54,839 nucleotides of DNA from Basidiobolus meristosporus CBS 931.73 (GCA_002104905.1 MCFE01000595.1:1-54839), one strand, 5' to 3'. Counted from the stretch's first letter, positions 36,901-48,257 are shown. The notes: a model not told the origin generated them from the sequence alone. Program-made: numbers and translations.

Positions 36901-38382
36901 TCCAAGGCAGCAGAAATCGCCGAGCTGGACGGCACTTTGGCTCGGGTCAATGAACAGCTGGAGAGTGAACAGCAAGCATCTCAGCAAACCATTGCCGATT
37001 TGAATGAAGATGTTGAGGCTGTTACCCGCGAGTTCGAGGCCTATCGTGAATCCAGTGTCAAGGAGGTGGCCGACCTGAAGGAAGAGCTCGAGCAACTTGC
37101 CGCAGAGCTCAGCGAAACCAAGAGCCATTTACAAGAGGAGATAGAGTCTCGTGACGAGCAAATCGAACTGCTGGTCGCTGATATTAAGAACAGCTACCTC
37201 CAAAACACCACCGTGAAAGACCAGCAAGCCGAAGCCATCCGAGACCTTAAATCTCAAGTGGCCGATCGGGATTCACGAATCCACTCCTTGGAGGCCGAAT
37301 CCGAGAATCTCCGGGAGGAGCTGGAAGCTAATGAAGAGCAAATCAAGAGCCTCAATGATCTGTTCGAGGAGCTCAGTGTCTCTCCAGTAGACCCGCCTAC
37401 CGATGAGGTTGAGGAGATCGAAAGATTGGCCAACGAGTTCCAACTCTTGGATGGCGAAGCTGCCCTCTTGCGTGAGGATCTTCAAACCAAACAGGACGAT
37501 ATCCAGGTTGAGAAGGAAATATCGGAGTGCCTGGTGCACATCAACCATGAATTGAGCGATGCCTCCCAGATCAAAGACCAGTTGGAATCCACCCTTGCTC
37601 TCTCGCTACTTTCCAAGATGCGCTTGGAGTTCGAGGAGGAGCGTCAGTTGTTGAAGGAAGAGGCAGAGCAAAAGCAAACCGTCATGATGGCCACCAACGA
37701 AGAGCAAGCCAAGCGCATCCAAGAACTTGAAGCCAAGCTGGCGCAGGTGAATGAACGATCGGACGCCCACGTCAAGGCCTCCACCCAGTTCCTGGAACAG
37801 CAACTTGAGCAGACTGAGCGTGAGCTGGATCGCAAGGAGAGAGAGATCGAGAGTGTGAACCGCCGTATCGATCAAGATATGGAATCCTGGGTATCGGAGC
37901 GAAAGCGTCTCGCTCACATTGCCAACACAGCCGAGGCTGAGGTTGAGAAACTCATGCTTGAGGTGGATCGACTAAGAAACAAGGCGAACATCGCCGAGAA
38001 CGCCCGCATGGAAGTAGAGGAGCAGATGCAGCTTCAATCACAGTTCCTGGCTCAGAAGCATAGCATGGCGTTTGACGAACTCGCCAAGCTCAACGGCCAA
38101 AACGCCAAACTCCTCGGGCACGCGAACTCAAAACAAAAGATCAAGCACATCACTCAGCTCAAGGAAGAGAACATCTCCTTGAAGAAAGAGAACCTCACCC
38201 TCCTCAAGGCTCGTGATCAATACAAGATCAAGCTGATGCGGCTGGAGAGAGATTTGGAAGCGTATCAAAGTGTCACCGCCAACAACGGCAAAGTGATACG
38301 GTCCCGCGCCGAACGAGCAGTTCGTAGCGGAGTGATCTCCCCACCTCTAGAGCCTGAAGACACTCTTGTCGATGAGCAATAG
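33907..38382 (+). CDS. Large coiled-coil protein with HMMR/RHAMM-like N-terminus
   Basis: Four exons: 33907-33940, 34002-34115, 34177-34508, 34570-38382, giving 1430 aa. The N-terminal ~45 residues (SKRFNE, TPGPGEYNV, FLHKSRRF) resemble the N-terminus of HMMR/RHAMM, a microtubule- and spindle-associated protein, with a PGPGxY element as in SHIPPO-type repeats. From ~residue 75 to the end it is almost continuous heptad-rich coiled coil (Glu, Gln, Lys, Leu, Ser). Near the C-terminus, KSMAFDELAKLNGQNAKLLGHANSKQKIKHI and LKEENISLKKENLTLLKARDQYKIKL resemble the conserved HMMR C-terminal segment. I infer a cytoskeletal or spindle-pole scaffold. Plain coiled coils give spurious matches, so the assignment rests on the two ends. 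The exon 1 start is the first ATG and joins in frame. Confidence 0.75.
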
Positions 38383-38878
38383 CCATGCATGCACCCCACC
38401 CTCGATTTTGAACCTCTTGTGAAATAACACCCACCGCCCGCCACCCTTCCCTTGCTCTAATTGAAATCTGTGTTTGTTTCATTATATATATATATATTTC
38501 TATCAATGAAGTCACCGCAAGTAGTGATTGGTACATAATATCCATGACAAATAAACACTGGCTTTCAGTTGACATGACCCTGCGTGATTAAGATTAACCG
38601 AGATGTATGCAACCTCGCTCACCACTTAAGCAACACCCGGGGCCCTAACCAATGAACGAATATGGCGGTGAAAATTTTATCGGAGACCCGATTTTTTTTA
38701 CCATCAGGGCCCAGAGTGGGGTGGGGTGAATTGAATTACTAGGCGAGTGCGAGATCCGTAGGTTTCCTTCTCTTTCACTGTTTGTTCATAGACCTTTGAA
38801 TCAGTGGTTTTTGGTAGGAGCGTTGTTCATCCATGTATTCGCCCGTGCGATCCATCTAACCCCCTTTCCCACGTAGCA
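38383..38878. other. Spacer between HMMR-like gene and eL31
   Basis: A 496-bp spacer containing a short TA microsatellite (~38484-38500) and the eL31 promoter. No gene seen. Confidence 0.5.
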
Positions 38879-39305
38879 ATGGCCAAGGAACAAAAAGGTA
38901 CCAAGCGCTCCACCCTCTCTGACGTTGTGACCAGAGAGTACACCATCCACCTCCACAAACTCATTCATGACCGGTATGTTCATGTCCAGCGCCGCGCACA
39001 CCCGGCCCATGCTAACTCCAATCCTCTCGTGTAGTTCATTCAAGAAGAAGGCCCCTACTGCCGTGAAGGCCATCAAGGCTTTCGCCACCAAGCAAATGGG
39101 CACCGTCGATGTTCGTTTGGATCCCTCTGTTAACAAGCAAGTCTGGAGCCACGGTATTCGTAACGTCCAACGTCGCATCCGTGTCCGTCTTGCCCGCAGA
39201 CGTAACGATGACGAGGATGCCAAGGAGAAGCTCTACACCTACGTCACCTTCGTTCCCGTTACCTCCTACAAGGGACTTCAGACTGAAGTTGTCGAGGACA
39301 ACTAA
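38879..39305 (+). CDS. RPL31: 60S ribosomal protein eL31
   Basis: Two exons: 38879-38973 and 39035-39305, giving 121 aa, the usual family length. The protein begins [27 protein letters not shown] and continues [35 protein letters not shown] and [28 protein letters not shown], all hallmark eL31 segments. It is a large-subunit protein near the peptide exit tunnel. AATAAA at ~39325 is a plausible poly(A) signal. The gene is convergent with the RING-finger gene, 164 bp away. Confidence 0.97.
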
Positions 39306-39469
39306 ATCCATCTGTTTGGAACTTGAATAAATCGATTATTTTCAATCCGTTCATTTATTCGCAACCTCAACGGGTCGTAGACATGGGGAATATCGGTAAT
39401 GTACAAATGCTTGATGCGAGCTCCATCCAAAATTGAAACTAAATATCCTGGCCACGCGTTGATGCTGGA

Positions 39470-40784
39470 TCAACTGAACATTCCCGCACAAGGCCCGCAC
39501 ATGGATGTGATGCTGCTGAACCAGTGGCGGTCGCTGTTGGGTGGCTCCTCGTGGGGTACGGTGGTGGTGGATGGTGGCGGGACTCGGCATTTGCACATTG
39601 GGCACGTCCCGGATTTCGTCGTGAGCCACGGGTCGATGCATGTGACATGGTAGTCGTGATGGCACGGTAGCTGTCGAATCTCCTCGCCATCCACGAAGTC
39701 CTCCAGACAAATGGCACACACCGGGTTGGATTCGATGCTGGTGTGTGAGGCCTGGGTGGTTCTGTCCTGCTGCAAGTACAGTGCTGGTGGGATCATCAGC
39801 TTTGTGTGCATAGTGTTGGGCAGCTTGGGTGGACCTTCTTGCTGGCCCACGTGTGAATAGCGTTGAAGCGTCTTGTGCTGCTCACTGTTGTAGAGGAGTA
39901 TCGGAAGGCTGTCCAAGTAACCCTTGTGGAGCACTGTCATCTCCGTGTTTTCGGTGGCCTCGGTTCTTTGCGCGTAGTTTCGCCGCAGCCGGTATAGGTG
40001 ACAATGCATAGCCACTGAAATGTACCAGGTTAGTGAGCGCCCTAGCTACACAAGCGGGATTCCTCTTACCTGAGGTGGCCAGGGAAAGTATCAAGAGAAC
40101 AACAACTATGATCAGGGTAAATTCCCATATGCCGGGGAAGAAATGCTCATGAGGGTAAAGAGTCACTCTTAGCTTTTTTACCCAGTCACCACTTGTAGTG
40201 TTCCCGTTGGAGATGCTGCTGGGCCTGGTCAGATCGTTGAACAATTGAATACCTACCTCAGGGTCCACTACGAAGATGGGAATCACCACCGGGGAGGGGA
40301 AGCTCAAAGAGTCCAGATTCAGCGGCTCCCGAGACTCGCTGAATATGATGGCCGCGAGTGCTTTGTCGTTCTGGGCGCGCATCACTTTCCACTCGATGGT
40401 GCAGTTGGACAAGGGTAGCAGAGCCACGCGCGAAATAGAGCCGAGGTTGCTTGACGACAAGGCAGGAGAGGACCCGCTGCTATCCTGTGTAATGCAAGGG
40501 TCATTTTGAAGATAGAGTAAACCTTGGAGACCATCCTTGGGCGGGTTGGGCGTGGCAGGGATTTGCTTGATGTTTGCTGAGTATTCAAAAGAGGGGGTGG
40601 TTTTGTCCAGCCGAACAACCGTGGCGTTCGTTAAATAATACACCACCTCCTGGCGAATGATAGGCTGGCTAGGGCCAAATAAATCTGCTTGAGAGGTTGC
40701 AGCAAGGGAGAGGATTAAATACACAAGAGACAAGGTATTTCGATTGCAAGCCCAAGGCGATCGCAGGGCACGCTTTAAAATCAT
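39470..40784 (-). CDS. PA-TM-RING (RING-H2) membrane E3 ubiquitin ligase
   Basis: Two exons: complement(39470-40014, 40070-40784), giving 419 aa. An N-terminal hydrophobic segment (LVYLILSLAATSQA) looks like a signal peptide. A lumenal region follows that fits a protease-associated domain (KALAAIIFSES...VIPIFVVDPEVGIQLF). One transmembrane helix (WEFTLIIVVVLLILSLATS) sits at the exon junction. Near the C-terminus is a RING-H2 finger, CAICLEDF...LPCHHDYHVTCIDPWL...CPMCKC, with all eight metal ligands in C-C-C-H-H-C-C-C order. This architecture matches the RNF13/GRAIL family of endosomal or vacuolar E3 ligases. The catalytic residues are intact. Substrates are unknown. Confidence 0.92.
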
Positions 40785-41276
40785 GTTGTGTGAACTGGAT
40801 GTAGAATATTGTCAAGAGAGGACAGAGAGGAAAGGAAGGACGACTAAAGAGATGGGAATAGTATGTTGTTATCAGCAATCGACGGCGAGAAAGAATGAGC
40901 AATTATCAGCAATGAAGCATGCAAGGAGTCCAGGAGAACAAAGAAGACACTCGGCATGCACTCCAAGGCTCGAACTAAGCAGGCGGGAAAATGGGTGGAG
41001 CGCAGTCAGAGGTGGCAATCTGTACTTGATATGTGGGCGGTACTTGAGACGCAACGAAAAGCTCCTTGTTTGCTCTGTGCCTCACAAATGGTCCTTGCTT
41101 TTAACCAGATGTCAATATTTCCGAATTTCGCATTAAAGGTTTCAAAGCAGAATGGTCCATTGTGATGGTGATGTATGGTTGATTAACATTTATCAATTGG
41201 TCTAAGTCACAGGGTCTATTACAAAAAATCGGTGTATAATGTGGGTGGAAATCAATGGGAGACGTCAACGGCAAAA
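40785..41276. other. Spacer between RING gene start and DBP9 stop
   Basis: A 492-bp spacer between two minus-strand genes. It should contain the RING-gene promoter. A plus-strand open frame across it has no domain and I regard it as incidental. Confidence 0.5.
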
Positions 41277-43320
41277 TCAATGCTTGTGCTTTTTACCCGA
41301 GCCAGCGCTGAATGTCTTCAGAGGATCAGACTTGCGCTTCTGTGGATCGAGTTAGATGGTGCGCTCTTTAACATTGGATCAGCAACTAAGACTTTACCTT
41401 ATTTCCGGAAAACTTCTGCTTGCCGCCTCTTCTCCTGTTGTCGTTTTTCTTGAATGGAATGTGGCCGAGAGAGGCGTTTCCGTTGTCGCCAGCAGCGGGT
41501 CCTGCGATCTTGGGCATAAGATATTCAGGGACGTGCTTCAAATGGCTTTGTACGCGGCTAGGATGTAGCGGTTTGTCGTGGCGAAGGTAAGCAAGATCCT
41601 TGGGCTTGTCTTCGAAGTGAGCCTTTAATTTCTCCGAGTGCAGGATTTCATGCTTCAACTCCTTGATACGAGCCTCGCGGACTGCGACTCGAGTGACGGC
41701 ACGGAGAGCATCCTCAATTCTGTACTTGAAGCCCTCGACCTGCTTCATGTCAAACATATAGGGCTTGATGGTGGCTCCTTCGTCCGCTTGTTGCTTTTCC
41801 ACTCTGGCGAACACTGTCTCATCGCTGGTCGCGTTCTTCTTTCCCTCTTCTTTTGTCACTACAAACGATAAACTCATTCCCTTCTGGCCACCACGAGCAG
41901 TACGGCCAACGCGGTGAGTGTAAGACTTAGCAGACTTGGGGAAGTCGAAATTGATGACTGCTGCAACATTCTGGAAATCTACTCCTCTGGACACACCATA
42001 CTCCTTGTCTGGGCGATGAGACTTCTTACGCTTGGTCGACTTCTTCTTGGCGTCCTCGCTCGCTTCTTCCTCACCCTCACCAGTTTCTTTGCTCTCGGGG
42101 GTGGCTTCCTCGTCGGACTCTGAATCCTCATCATCAGTGTCTTTCTCCCCTTGAAGGGCGCTCTCGTCGGTTGCGATGATGTAGTCGTAGATTCCTTTGT
42201 TGAACTCTTGAACAATGTGGTATCTGGAGTTCAGTGGAAGCTCAGAGTTGAGCGTACACGATTTGATGGAGAATTGCTCCAAAAAGAGCTTCAAGCGATA
42301 ACAACGCTCAATGTCATTCACGAACAATACACACTTGCCCTTGATCAGTCTCAATTTGAGGATCACGTAAATCAACAGGAATTTCTCGTTCTCGGTGCAT
42401 CTAACACAGTACTGGGTTAGGTTGTCCACATCATCCTTCTCCTCCTCCAGCTTCAAGATGGCAGGGTTTCGAAGAATGAGCGCCTTTAGGCTTTCTACGT
42501 CCTTGGTGAGTGTTGCCGACATGAGGAAGGATTGATAGATCTTCGGAAGGAAGGTAAGAATCTTTCGCACATCCTCCTCATAACCGAAAGACAAGACGAG
42601 ATCAGCCTCGTCGATCACAAGGGTCTCCAGGGTATCACGGAGGCTCAGACTCTATAAGGTTTGGTTAGTGGGTGGCTTACGTCAACAACTACACAAAAGC
42701 CTACATTAGACTCAAGATGGGCCAACACACGGCTAGGCGTTGCCACAATAACGTCAGGCTTTTCGGCAAGCATGGGTCTAATTGATGGGAGGGGGAGTAA
42801 GTACTCTGCCGGAAACTACTATTATGGAGTTGAAACACACTTCTGAAGCTGGACTGGGATGTTTCCTGCGATATTCACCACGCTGATTTCTTTGGTGCAA
42901 TAAGTGATTAGCTTTTTGATATGATCGGTGACCTGCTCGGCCAATTCTCTGGTTGGCACCAAGATCAAGGCTCTGATAGCTACAAATTCGGGATCAGTGG
43001 GAGAAAGCGCCTGGAAAATTTCGACCCCAGGATAAGTATTAGTAAAAGCGCCAATAATGGACGCGTGACTCGGGCAAAATACCAACCTCTTTTTTCTTTA
43101 AAAGTTTCTCCAGGGTCGGCAAGCAGTAAGCAGCAGTTTTTCCCGAACCAGTCCTGGCTCTAGCCAGGATATCCTTACCGGAAAGGGCGAGGGGGATGGC
43201 TTTGGATTGAATCAAAGTTGGGTTGCTGAACCCAATTTTGGAAATTGCTCTCAACAAGCGGTCATCAAGATCGAAGGAAGCAAATCCCTGCTCGTGGTCT
43301 ATAAGTGCTGCTTCAGCCAT
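41277..43320 (-). CDS. DBP9: ATP-dependent RNA helicase DBP9 (DDX56)
   Basis: Five exons: complement(41277-41339, 41398-42651, 42705-42777, 42841-43010, 43087-43320), giving 597 aa. Helicase motifs in order: Q motif ([21 protein letters not shown]), motif [11 protein letters not shown], Ia VPTRELAEQ, Ib [26 protein letters not shown] with [16 protein letters not shown], and [15 protein letters not shown] Glu/Asp/Lys-rich insertion before motif V (about [15 protein letters not shown]) and the basic C-terminus fit DBP9/DDX56, a nucleolar helicase for 60S ribosome biogenesis. The last exon ([20 protein letters not shown]) is a short basic tail. The gene is divergent from the MICOS gene. Confidence 0.94.
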
Positions 43321-43689
43321 GGTGTTTAAGAGTACGGTATATACGAGGAAAGAAAACAAATATACACTAAGAACTTTCGATCGCCAAAAATCAAGAATAG
43401 TCGATAGTTTTAATGGGCTAAGCGATCGAAGAAAAAAAAACTAAACAGTCTCGTCAATCGAAGCTGAAAAAATCCAACAATGAGTGGGTTTGGGTTAGGG
43501 TTAGGGTTGTGGGCTTAAGGTTATGATTACCCCAAATTGAATTTGATCTGGCTACACTTCTTTTTGGCCAGACTGGGGTAAATGAACATTCGCCATCAAG
43601 CAACCTTCGTTTTCTAAATATTATTTGCAGTCCGAGAAGTGCCTCTTCGTCGTTCCCCAATAAGTTACATATATACAGCAATTACTACA
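43321..43689. promoter_or_regulatory. Divergent promoter DBP9 / MIC26-27 with telomere-like (telo-box) repeat
   Basis: A 369-bp spacer between divergent starts. At 43488-43508 the plus strand reads GGTTTGGGTTAGGGTTAGGG then TT, two telomeric repeats plus a variant. Short interstitial telomeric motifs (telo boxes, AACCCTAA) occur in promoters of translation and ribosome-biogenesis genes in several eukaryotes; DBP9 is such a gene. Regulatory function here is inferred. Confidence 0.5.
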
Positions 43690-44730
43690 ATGGTTGAGCA
43701 ACTTCGCCCCGAGGAAACCAAGGTTCGACCTCTCTTTTCTTCTATACAATAGCCGTTGGCACTAACATATACCAGCTAAGCATTTACGACGAACCTGTTG
43801 TTCCCGTTGTTGTGATTGAGGAGTCCACTCGTTTGGAAACTCTGGGTAGACATCTACGTGGCGTTTTGAAAGATAACCTCAACTATGTGCAAGTAAAATC
43901 CCTTTTGTCACGACTGTAATTTTTTCTCTGTGATCTAACCAAACCAACCAGAATCAAGTCCAAGGTCTCGTGAACGAATGGATACGTGTTGAACAAAGAG
44001 TAGAAAGTAAAACCTTTTTGGTAATCACCATACCAGTATAAAGTGCTTGACTAAACACTTTTGATTTAATTAGCTACTGTCAAGCAGATAGTTCCCAGAA
44101 CTGAAAAAGTTTTCCCCGGTGCATTCTATATACTTGTTTCCGGAATGGCTGGAAGTATTTTTGCTCGTAAAAGTGTGTGAACCAAGGCCTTGAATGCCAT
44201 AGTTGTTGGTTTGAATTTCCCGATCATAATATTAACTTTTCTCTCTAGGAAATGTTCTATTCAAGATTGCTGCTCCTATCACCTTTGCCACTGCTTCGTC
44301 TTTCTACTTCCTTCCTAAAACTTCACGCTCGGTTACCTTCCACCTTTTGCGTAAATTCGATGAGAACAAGGTCGCCAAAGCAGAGGTAGCCCAGGTCAAG
44401 AACCGTCTTACTGATGTTGCTTCAGATATTTCCCACAAAGTCAGTGAAGTATCCGAAGGCATTGGTGCTGCCGCTGACAAGCAAAAAGCCAAGGTTGAAG
44501 TGTTAGTCGAGGAGGTACAAGATGCCAAGTCCAAGGTCACAGATACAGTCAGTGAAGTGATACATGAAACGAAGAAACAAGTAGAGAAGGTAGTTGAGAA
44601 CTCCAAAGAAAGCATCGGGGACCTAGTCACTAGCCAGCAGCAATCTACCGAAACTGAGGTTTTGCCCGCTGTCAATTCAGTTCAAGAGAACTCTTCTGTG
44701 ATCGTTGATCAAGGTGAAAAATCCGCCTAA
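43690..44730 (+). CDS. MICOS subunit, MIC26/MIC27 (apolipoprotein O-like) family
   Basis: Five exons: 43690-43722, 43776-43892, 43952-44006, 44074-44172, 44249-44730, giving 261 aa. The ApoO/ApoOL signature is visible: LSIYDEP near the N-terminus, EKVFPGAFYILVSGMAGSIFARKRN and LFKIAAPITFATASSFYFLP form the paired membrane segments, and TSRSVTFHLLRKFDE follows. The C-terminal ~120 residues form an apolipoprotein-like amphipathic helix region rich in Lys, Glu and Val. These proteins sit in the mitochondrial inner membrane and shape cristae junctions with MIC10. MIC26 and MIC27 cannot be told apart from this sequence alone. Confidence 0.88.
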
Positions 44731-45596
44731 ACCGCAAGGATATCCATTCATAACACATTTAAAACAAGAAAATAAACAGCATACACACAGCTTCATAAGA
44801 CAAATGCTCTTCAGGAATATTTTGTATATATAAATATATCCTAACGTATGTAAATCTTCTCGTTTTGTACATCGAAGCCTACTTGTAAACTGTATCTCTT
44901 GCCTATGAGTTAGGATACCCCGGCATAATATATCGAAACTTGTGAAATAGCGATCGAAGCTGCGAGATAAATACTTTGTACGTTTCATGATTCTTGAATT
45001 ATAATAGGTGAAGACCCAGAAGGCCTTTACAAAAATTACTTTCCCGACTTCTTCAAGTCGTGAAAGTGGGGTATTGGTAGTAGTTTTCAATCAGCAATAA
45101 CCCAACCTCAGTTGAAACTTCACAGGTGTGGGTATACCAATGCACAAGGATGCAGATTCCCAAGACGAGGTGCGAAATTTATACAATGGTGGATTTCATG
45201 GGATGTATATTAAATCCATATACGGTCAATTTTTTCCATTTATTAATGTCAATTTTGGAAATAATTCGTATTACTCTTAAACTACGGAAATATAGAAATA
45301 ATCACTAGCTCCGCTAGATCCTGGACTCTGATTTGAACATAGTTGTATGCCTAAATCCTCGGAAGAAATTTACAATTTATCATGTATTCGCATTCAGAAG
45401 AGTAAACTGCATGCCAGGATTGATATACTTATTGCTACCTTTCGGTGTGGATGTCCATATGTTGCGATGTAAAAGATTGTTTCTTTCAATATCCTACTAA
45501 AGTAAACGAGAGAAGATGAAACATGGAATGAATGGTAGAAAACGGTATGACACCCTTCGCTTGACCTGATGATAGAGAATTGTACTAATGGGACTG
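44731..45596. other. Start of subtelomeric AT-rich region
   Basis: No gene recognised in these ~870 bp. Gene density drops sharply from here to the telomere. Confidence 0.5.
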
Positions 45597-46312
45597 AAGG
45601 TGATTGTCAGACACCGCGTCCCATGGGGGAAAGGTAGATCCTAAGCAGTTGAACTTGGATAAGGTCACTCACATCAAATATGATAAATTATTAGCATGTT
45701 ATCTTCAATCACACCGAGCCGCTCCCCAAAGACACTCACTTTCTTTGCCAGGCTTTGGAGTGTTGACCAAGAAGACAGCTGACCCCACTGAGGTCACCAT
45801 TGACAAGTACTATGATGGGAGCAGAATTTGCAGGCTGAAGCAACTCGGGGGTGCTAATGGAGTGAATACCTTCATCTCGCTAGGAGGGTAGACAGGCAGT
45901 CAGACGTTCTCCACTGTTGTGAGGGAATTTCAGCAGCAATGCAGCCCGGCTACAACGCCAACTTCAATGGTTAGAATTGATATCGGCTGGGAGTACCCAG
46001 ACAGAAACGATACCACCTGTAACGTGGTTGACAAGAGTGACAGTGCCAGTCACCTGATCCTCCAAAAGGTGTCAAGTCGGGGCTCCGTAGAGTGATGTGT
46101 TATGATATGAGTCATGACTCGAATGATAAGCTACTCGATGTACTCCAAGGAGTCGATGGCACTGGCTCCGGATCCTCATTGACCACCAGCACACCAGCGC
46201 CCAAAATCGTCAGTACCATGAAGCCCACCACCACTGTCACATCGCAGATACTTCAGGAAGTCCAGGCAGCAACAATCAGAATGTATGGACTGATCTAGGT
46301 GCCTGCTGGTGA
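45597..46312 (+). pseudogene. GH18 chitinase pseudogene, internally deleted
   Basis: The plus strand retains recognisable chitinase pieces in order. The barrel start is VPWGKVDPKQLNLDKVTHIKY. The former intron follows with its donor changed from GTAAGT to ATAAAT. Then come GFGVLTKKTADPTE and SLGG followed by TAG where intact copies have TGG (Trp). The catalytic motif remnant IDIGWEYP has Gly in place of an essential Asp. Next is NVVDKSDSASHLIL, then a jump of over 200 codons to YDMSHDSNDKLLDVLQGV, the Thr-rich linker, and a truncated chitin-binding end (NVWTDLGAC recoverable in another frame). The signal peptide is missing. It is diverged from the three intact copies ~37 kb away and on the opposite strand, so it is an older or separate paralogue. 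Confidence 0.93.
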
Positions 46313-46849
46313 TTGATTGCTACCCGAGTGTGCGTCAAGTTTCGATTCTACTGACCGATAAAGTAATTTTATGCTTTTATTCAGATATGAACGCCTGTGT
46401 CTATTTATATTTCGGCCTTTTTTCAAGATTCATGCTCCGAAGGCCATAAAACCTGTCTACTCCACTGCACAGCAGTAATATACCTATTTGATGAGCAAGA
46501 CAAACACACGGAACCAATTTAGACCTGCTCTACATGCGGAATGGTACAAATATTGTTAGATTGTCCACTATTCTACAATAGAGTTGGTGATGGAAGTGTG
46601 ATTTTATTTCAACTCAACATGAGGATTTCCGTATTTATACTCCGGGTGTTACTTGGAAAAGTGCACAGTAGTTCTTTGCGCAAGTGGCATTATCAAAATT
46701 GCAATCCGAGTCTTTGTTGCATGTCTGATGGCTGGTTCCGCTAGTAAAATGGTTACTCTTAGTTGAATTCTATATTCCACATTTGTCAAGTAGTTTACCT
46801 TTTAGCACCACTCTGGGGCGCTTTGTAGTGGAGCAGTACACCTTATGCC
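46313..46849. other. Subtelomeric spacer
   Basis: AT-rich sequence with no gene I can support. Confidence 0.45.
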
Positions 46850-47377
46850 TTATGAGATGGCCCCTATGTCGCCGTGGTACTGCCAAGAATGTGAATGCAT
46901 GGTCTCACTTAACATTTTGGGTTTGTCACGTACTCTTTGCCAGCAGTAACCTTTGTGACAGCCGCAGATATCTTTTCCTCCTTTTTGCTTAGTTGCCCCA
47001 CAGATAAGCCCAGTGTTGTCCCAGCTTTTTTTGACTTTTTCAAAGTGGTCAAGTGCGTCGAAGAGTACCTCTACCCCGTTGGAAGCGTCGAGATTCCGTT
47101 TTTCCACGTGGTTTTCAGGCTGATCCAAGTTGGTAGTAAATTCTTGAATCAGCTTCACACATTCTTTGAGTCTTTATTCCATACCGACCGGAATGGATGT
47201 CAAAGAGACCGGAAAATCATCACTACATGCTATAACATGTTTGTATAACTCTACATACTTAGCGGAAGCGGTAATCTCAGGTTGGTTACGATCAAAAGGA
47301 GCAGCCAGGGCGGGCGCAAGCATGGACAGCACGACAATACCAGTAATGATGAAGCTGTCAGAGAAATGTATTTTTAT
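46850..47377 (-). pseudogene. Broken reading frame for a small secreted cysteine-rich protein
   Basis: On the minus strand one frame runs ~175 codons with a single in-frame TAA (after PVGME). It begins at ATA (47375-47377) where an ATG would be expected, and a TATATATAA sits ~37-45 bp upstream, the same spacing as in the chitinase promoters. Translation gives a hydrophobic signal-like segment (SFIITGIVVLSMLAPALAAP), a helical middle and a Cys-rich end (CGATKQKGGKDICGCHKGYCW). I do not recognise the family. The lost start codon and the stop are both single C:G-to-T:A changes. I infer a decayed secreted-protein gene; an undetected intron or a non-AUG start is an alternative. Confidence 0.5.
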
Positions 47378-48014
47378 GTTGGATGTATGTTGGCCATACT
47401 GACAAGCATTATATATACAAGGAGTTTATCAATAGCTGCAACAAACACTAAGGAAAACTTTGAAGCTACTCTCATGTATATACTCCACCAGTATTTGACA
47501 ATGCCCATTATCGTTTACATACACGGACACCACTTCACCAATTAGTGAACTTACAAGTAATTTGTCGTGTACTTGCCAACGCAGTTAGCAAGGCTGGCAA
47601 ATTCGGTTTGGAGGGCGCTAAAGTATAGCCTTGTACCTTATAACACTTCCCCACTTGACATTGATGTGTAATATGCGCAAAGCTAAATATTTCAATCAGC
47701 TCGTTAGTATTACCAATGCTTTGTAAGATAGTAAGCTTTGGAGATAGTTGACCACATGACATTTCATCATCAGTGATTGCTACATTCCTTGGCCGATTGT
47801 AGTATTCTGGCTTTGCATTGCCTGATTTGGTATTTTGGCTGTGGATACAGGAGGGGTCTCCACCATTTACAGGATCATCCACTTAATACTCTACTGACAG
47901 GTACCTGATTGGTTAGTGTGCAACAGTCTAATACAACCATATTAATGGATGTCTTCTGTAGGCTGTATTTTACCATAAAAAGCAATAGCTCAATCCATCT
48001 GGAGTGGTTCTTAC
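47378..48014. other. Subtelomeric spacer
   Basis: AT-rich; contains the TATA-like element near 47411-47420 for the pseudogene at 46850-47377. Nothing else recognised. Confidence 0.4.
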
Positions 48015-48249
48015 TGTTATAAGAGTTTTGGAGATATTACAAGTTATTGGGAGAACAAGTAGATTATGTGGTTTTGTTGTAAAAATTTGTAATTCCACCT
48101 ACATATTTACCTAACTTAGTCACTTAAATTGTTACCTACAAGTCTGAGAGAATTCTGAGCAAACTCCTTGTTGGAATTTACTTGGTATATTTTTGCCATA
48201 ACATCAGGTACCCAAAATATGAAAATTCTCAAAGTTTTTCAAACAGCCC
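48015..48249. repeat. Rearranged LTR fragments related to the copia LTR at 11.2-11.6 kb
   Basis: 48015-48074 (TGTTATAAGAG..., GAGATATT, ATTGGGAGAACAAG) matches the start of the LTR at 11209 in direct orientation. 48075-48249 (TGTTGTAAAAATTTG..., CCTAACTTAGTCACTT, CTCCTTGTTGGAATTTACTTGG) matches the reverse complement of 11370-11559. The inverted piece stops at AAACAGCCC, exactly where TTAGGG-like sequence and a telomeric LINE tail begin. A further short LTR start (TGTTGTAAGAGTCTTGGAG) occurs at 48410. Confidence 0.7.
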
Positions 48250-48257
48250 TTAGGGGG

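Noticed and set aside
34768-37917. Leu-rich open frames on the minus strand opposite the coiled-coil gene
   Set aside because: Glu/Gln/Lys-rich codons read in reverse give Leu-rich frames; no domains or splice context support them.
40744-41165. Plus-strand open frames over the RING-gene 5' region
   Set aside because: They overlap the start of a well-supported minus-strand gene and its promoter and show no domain.
43488-43508. Chromosome end or fusion point at the internal TTAGGG pair
   Set aside because: Only about two repeats between two intact divergent housekeeping genes; a promoter telo box is simpler than a fusion scar.
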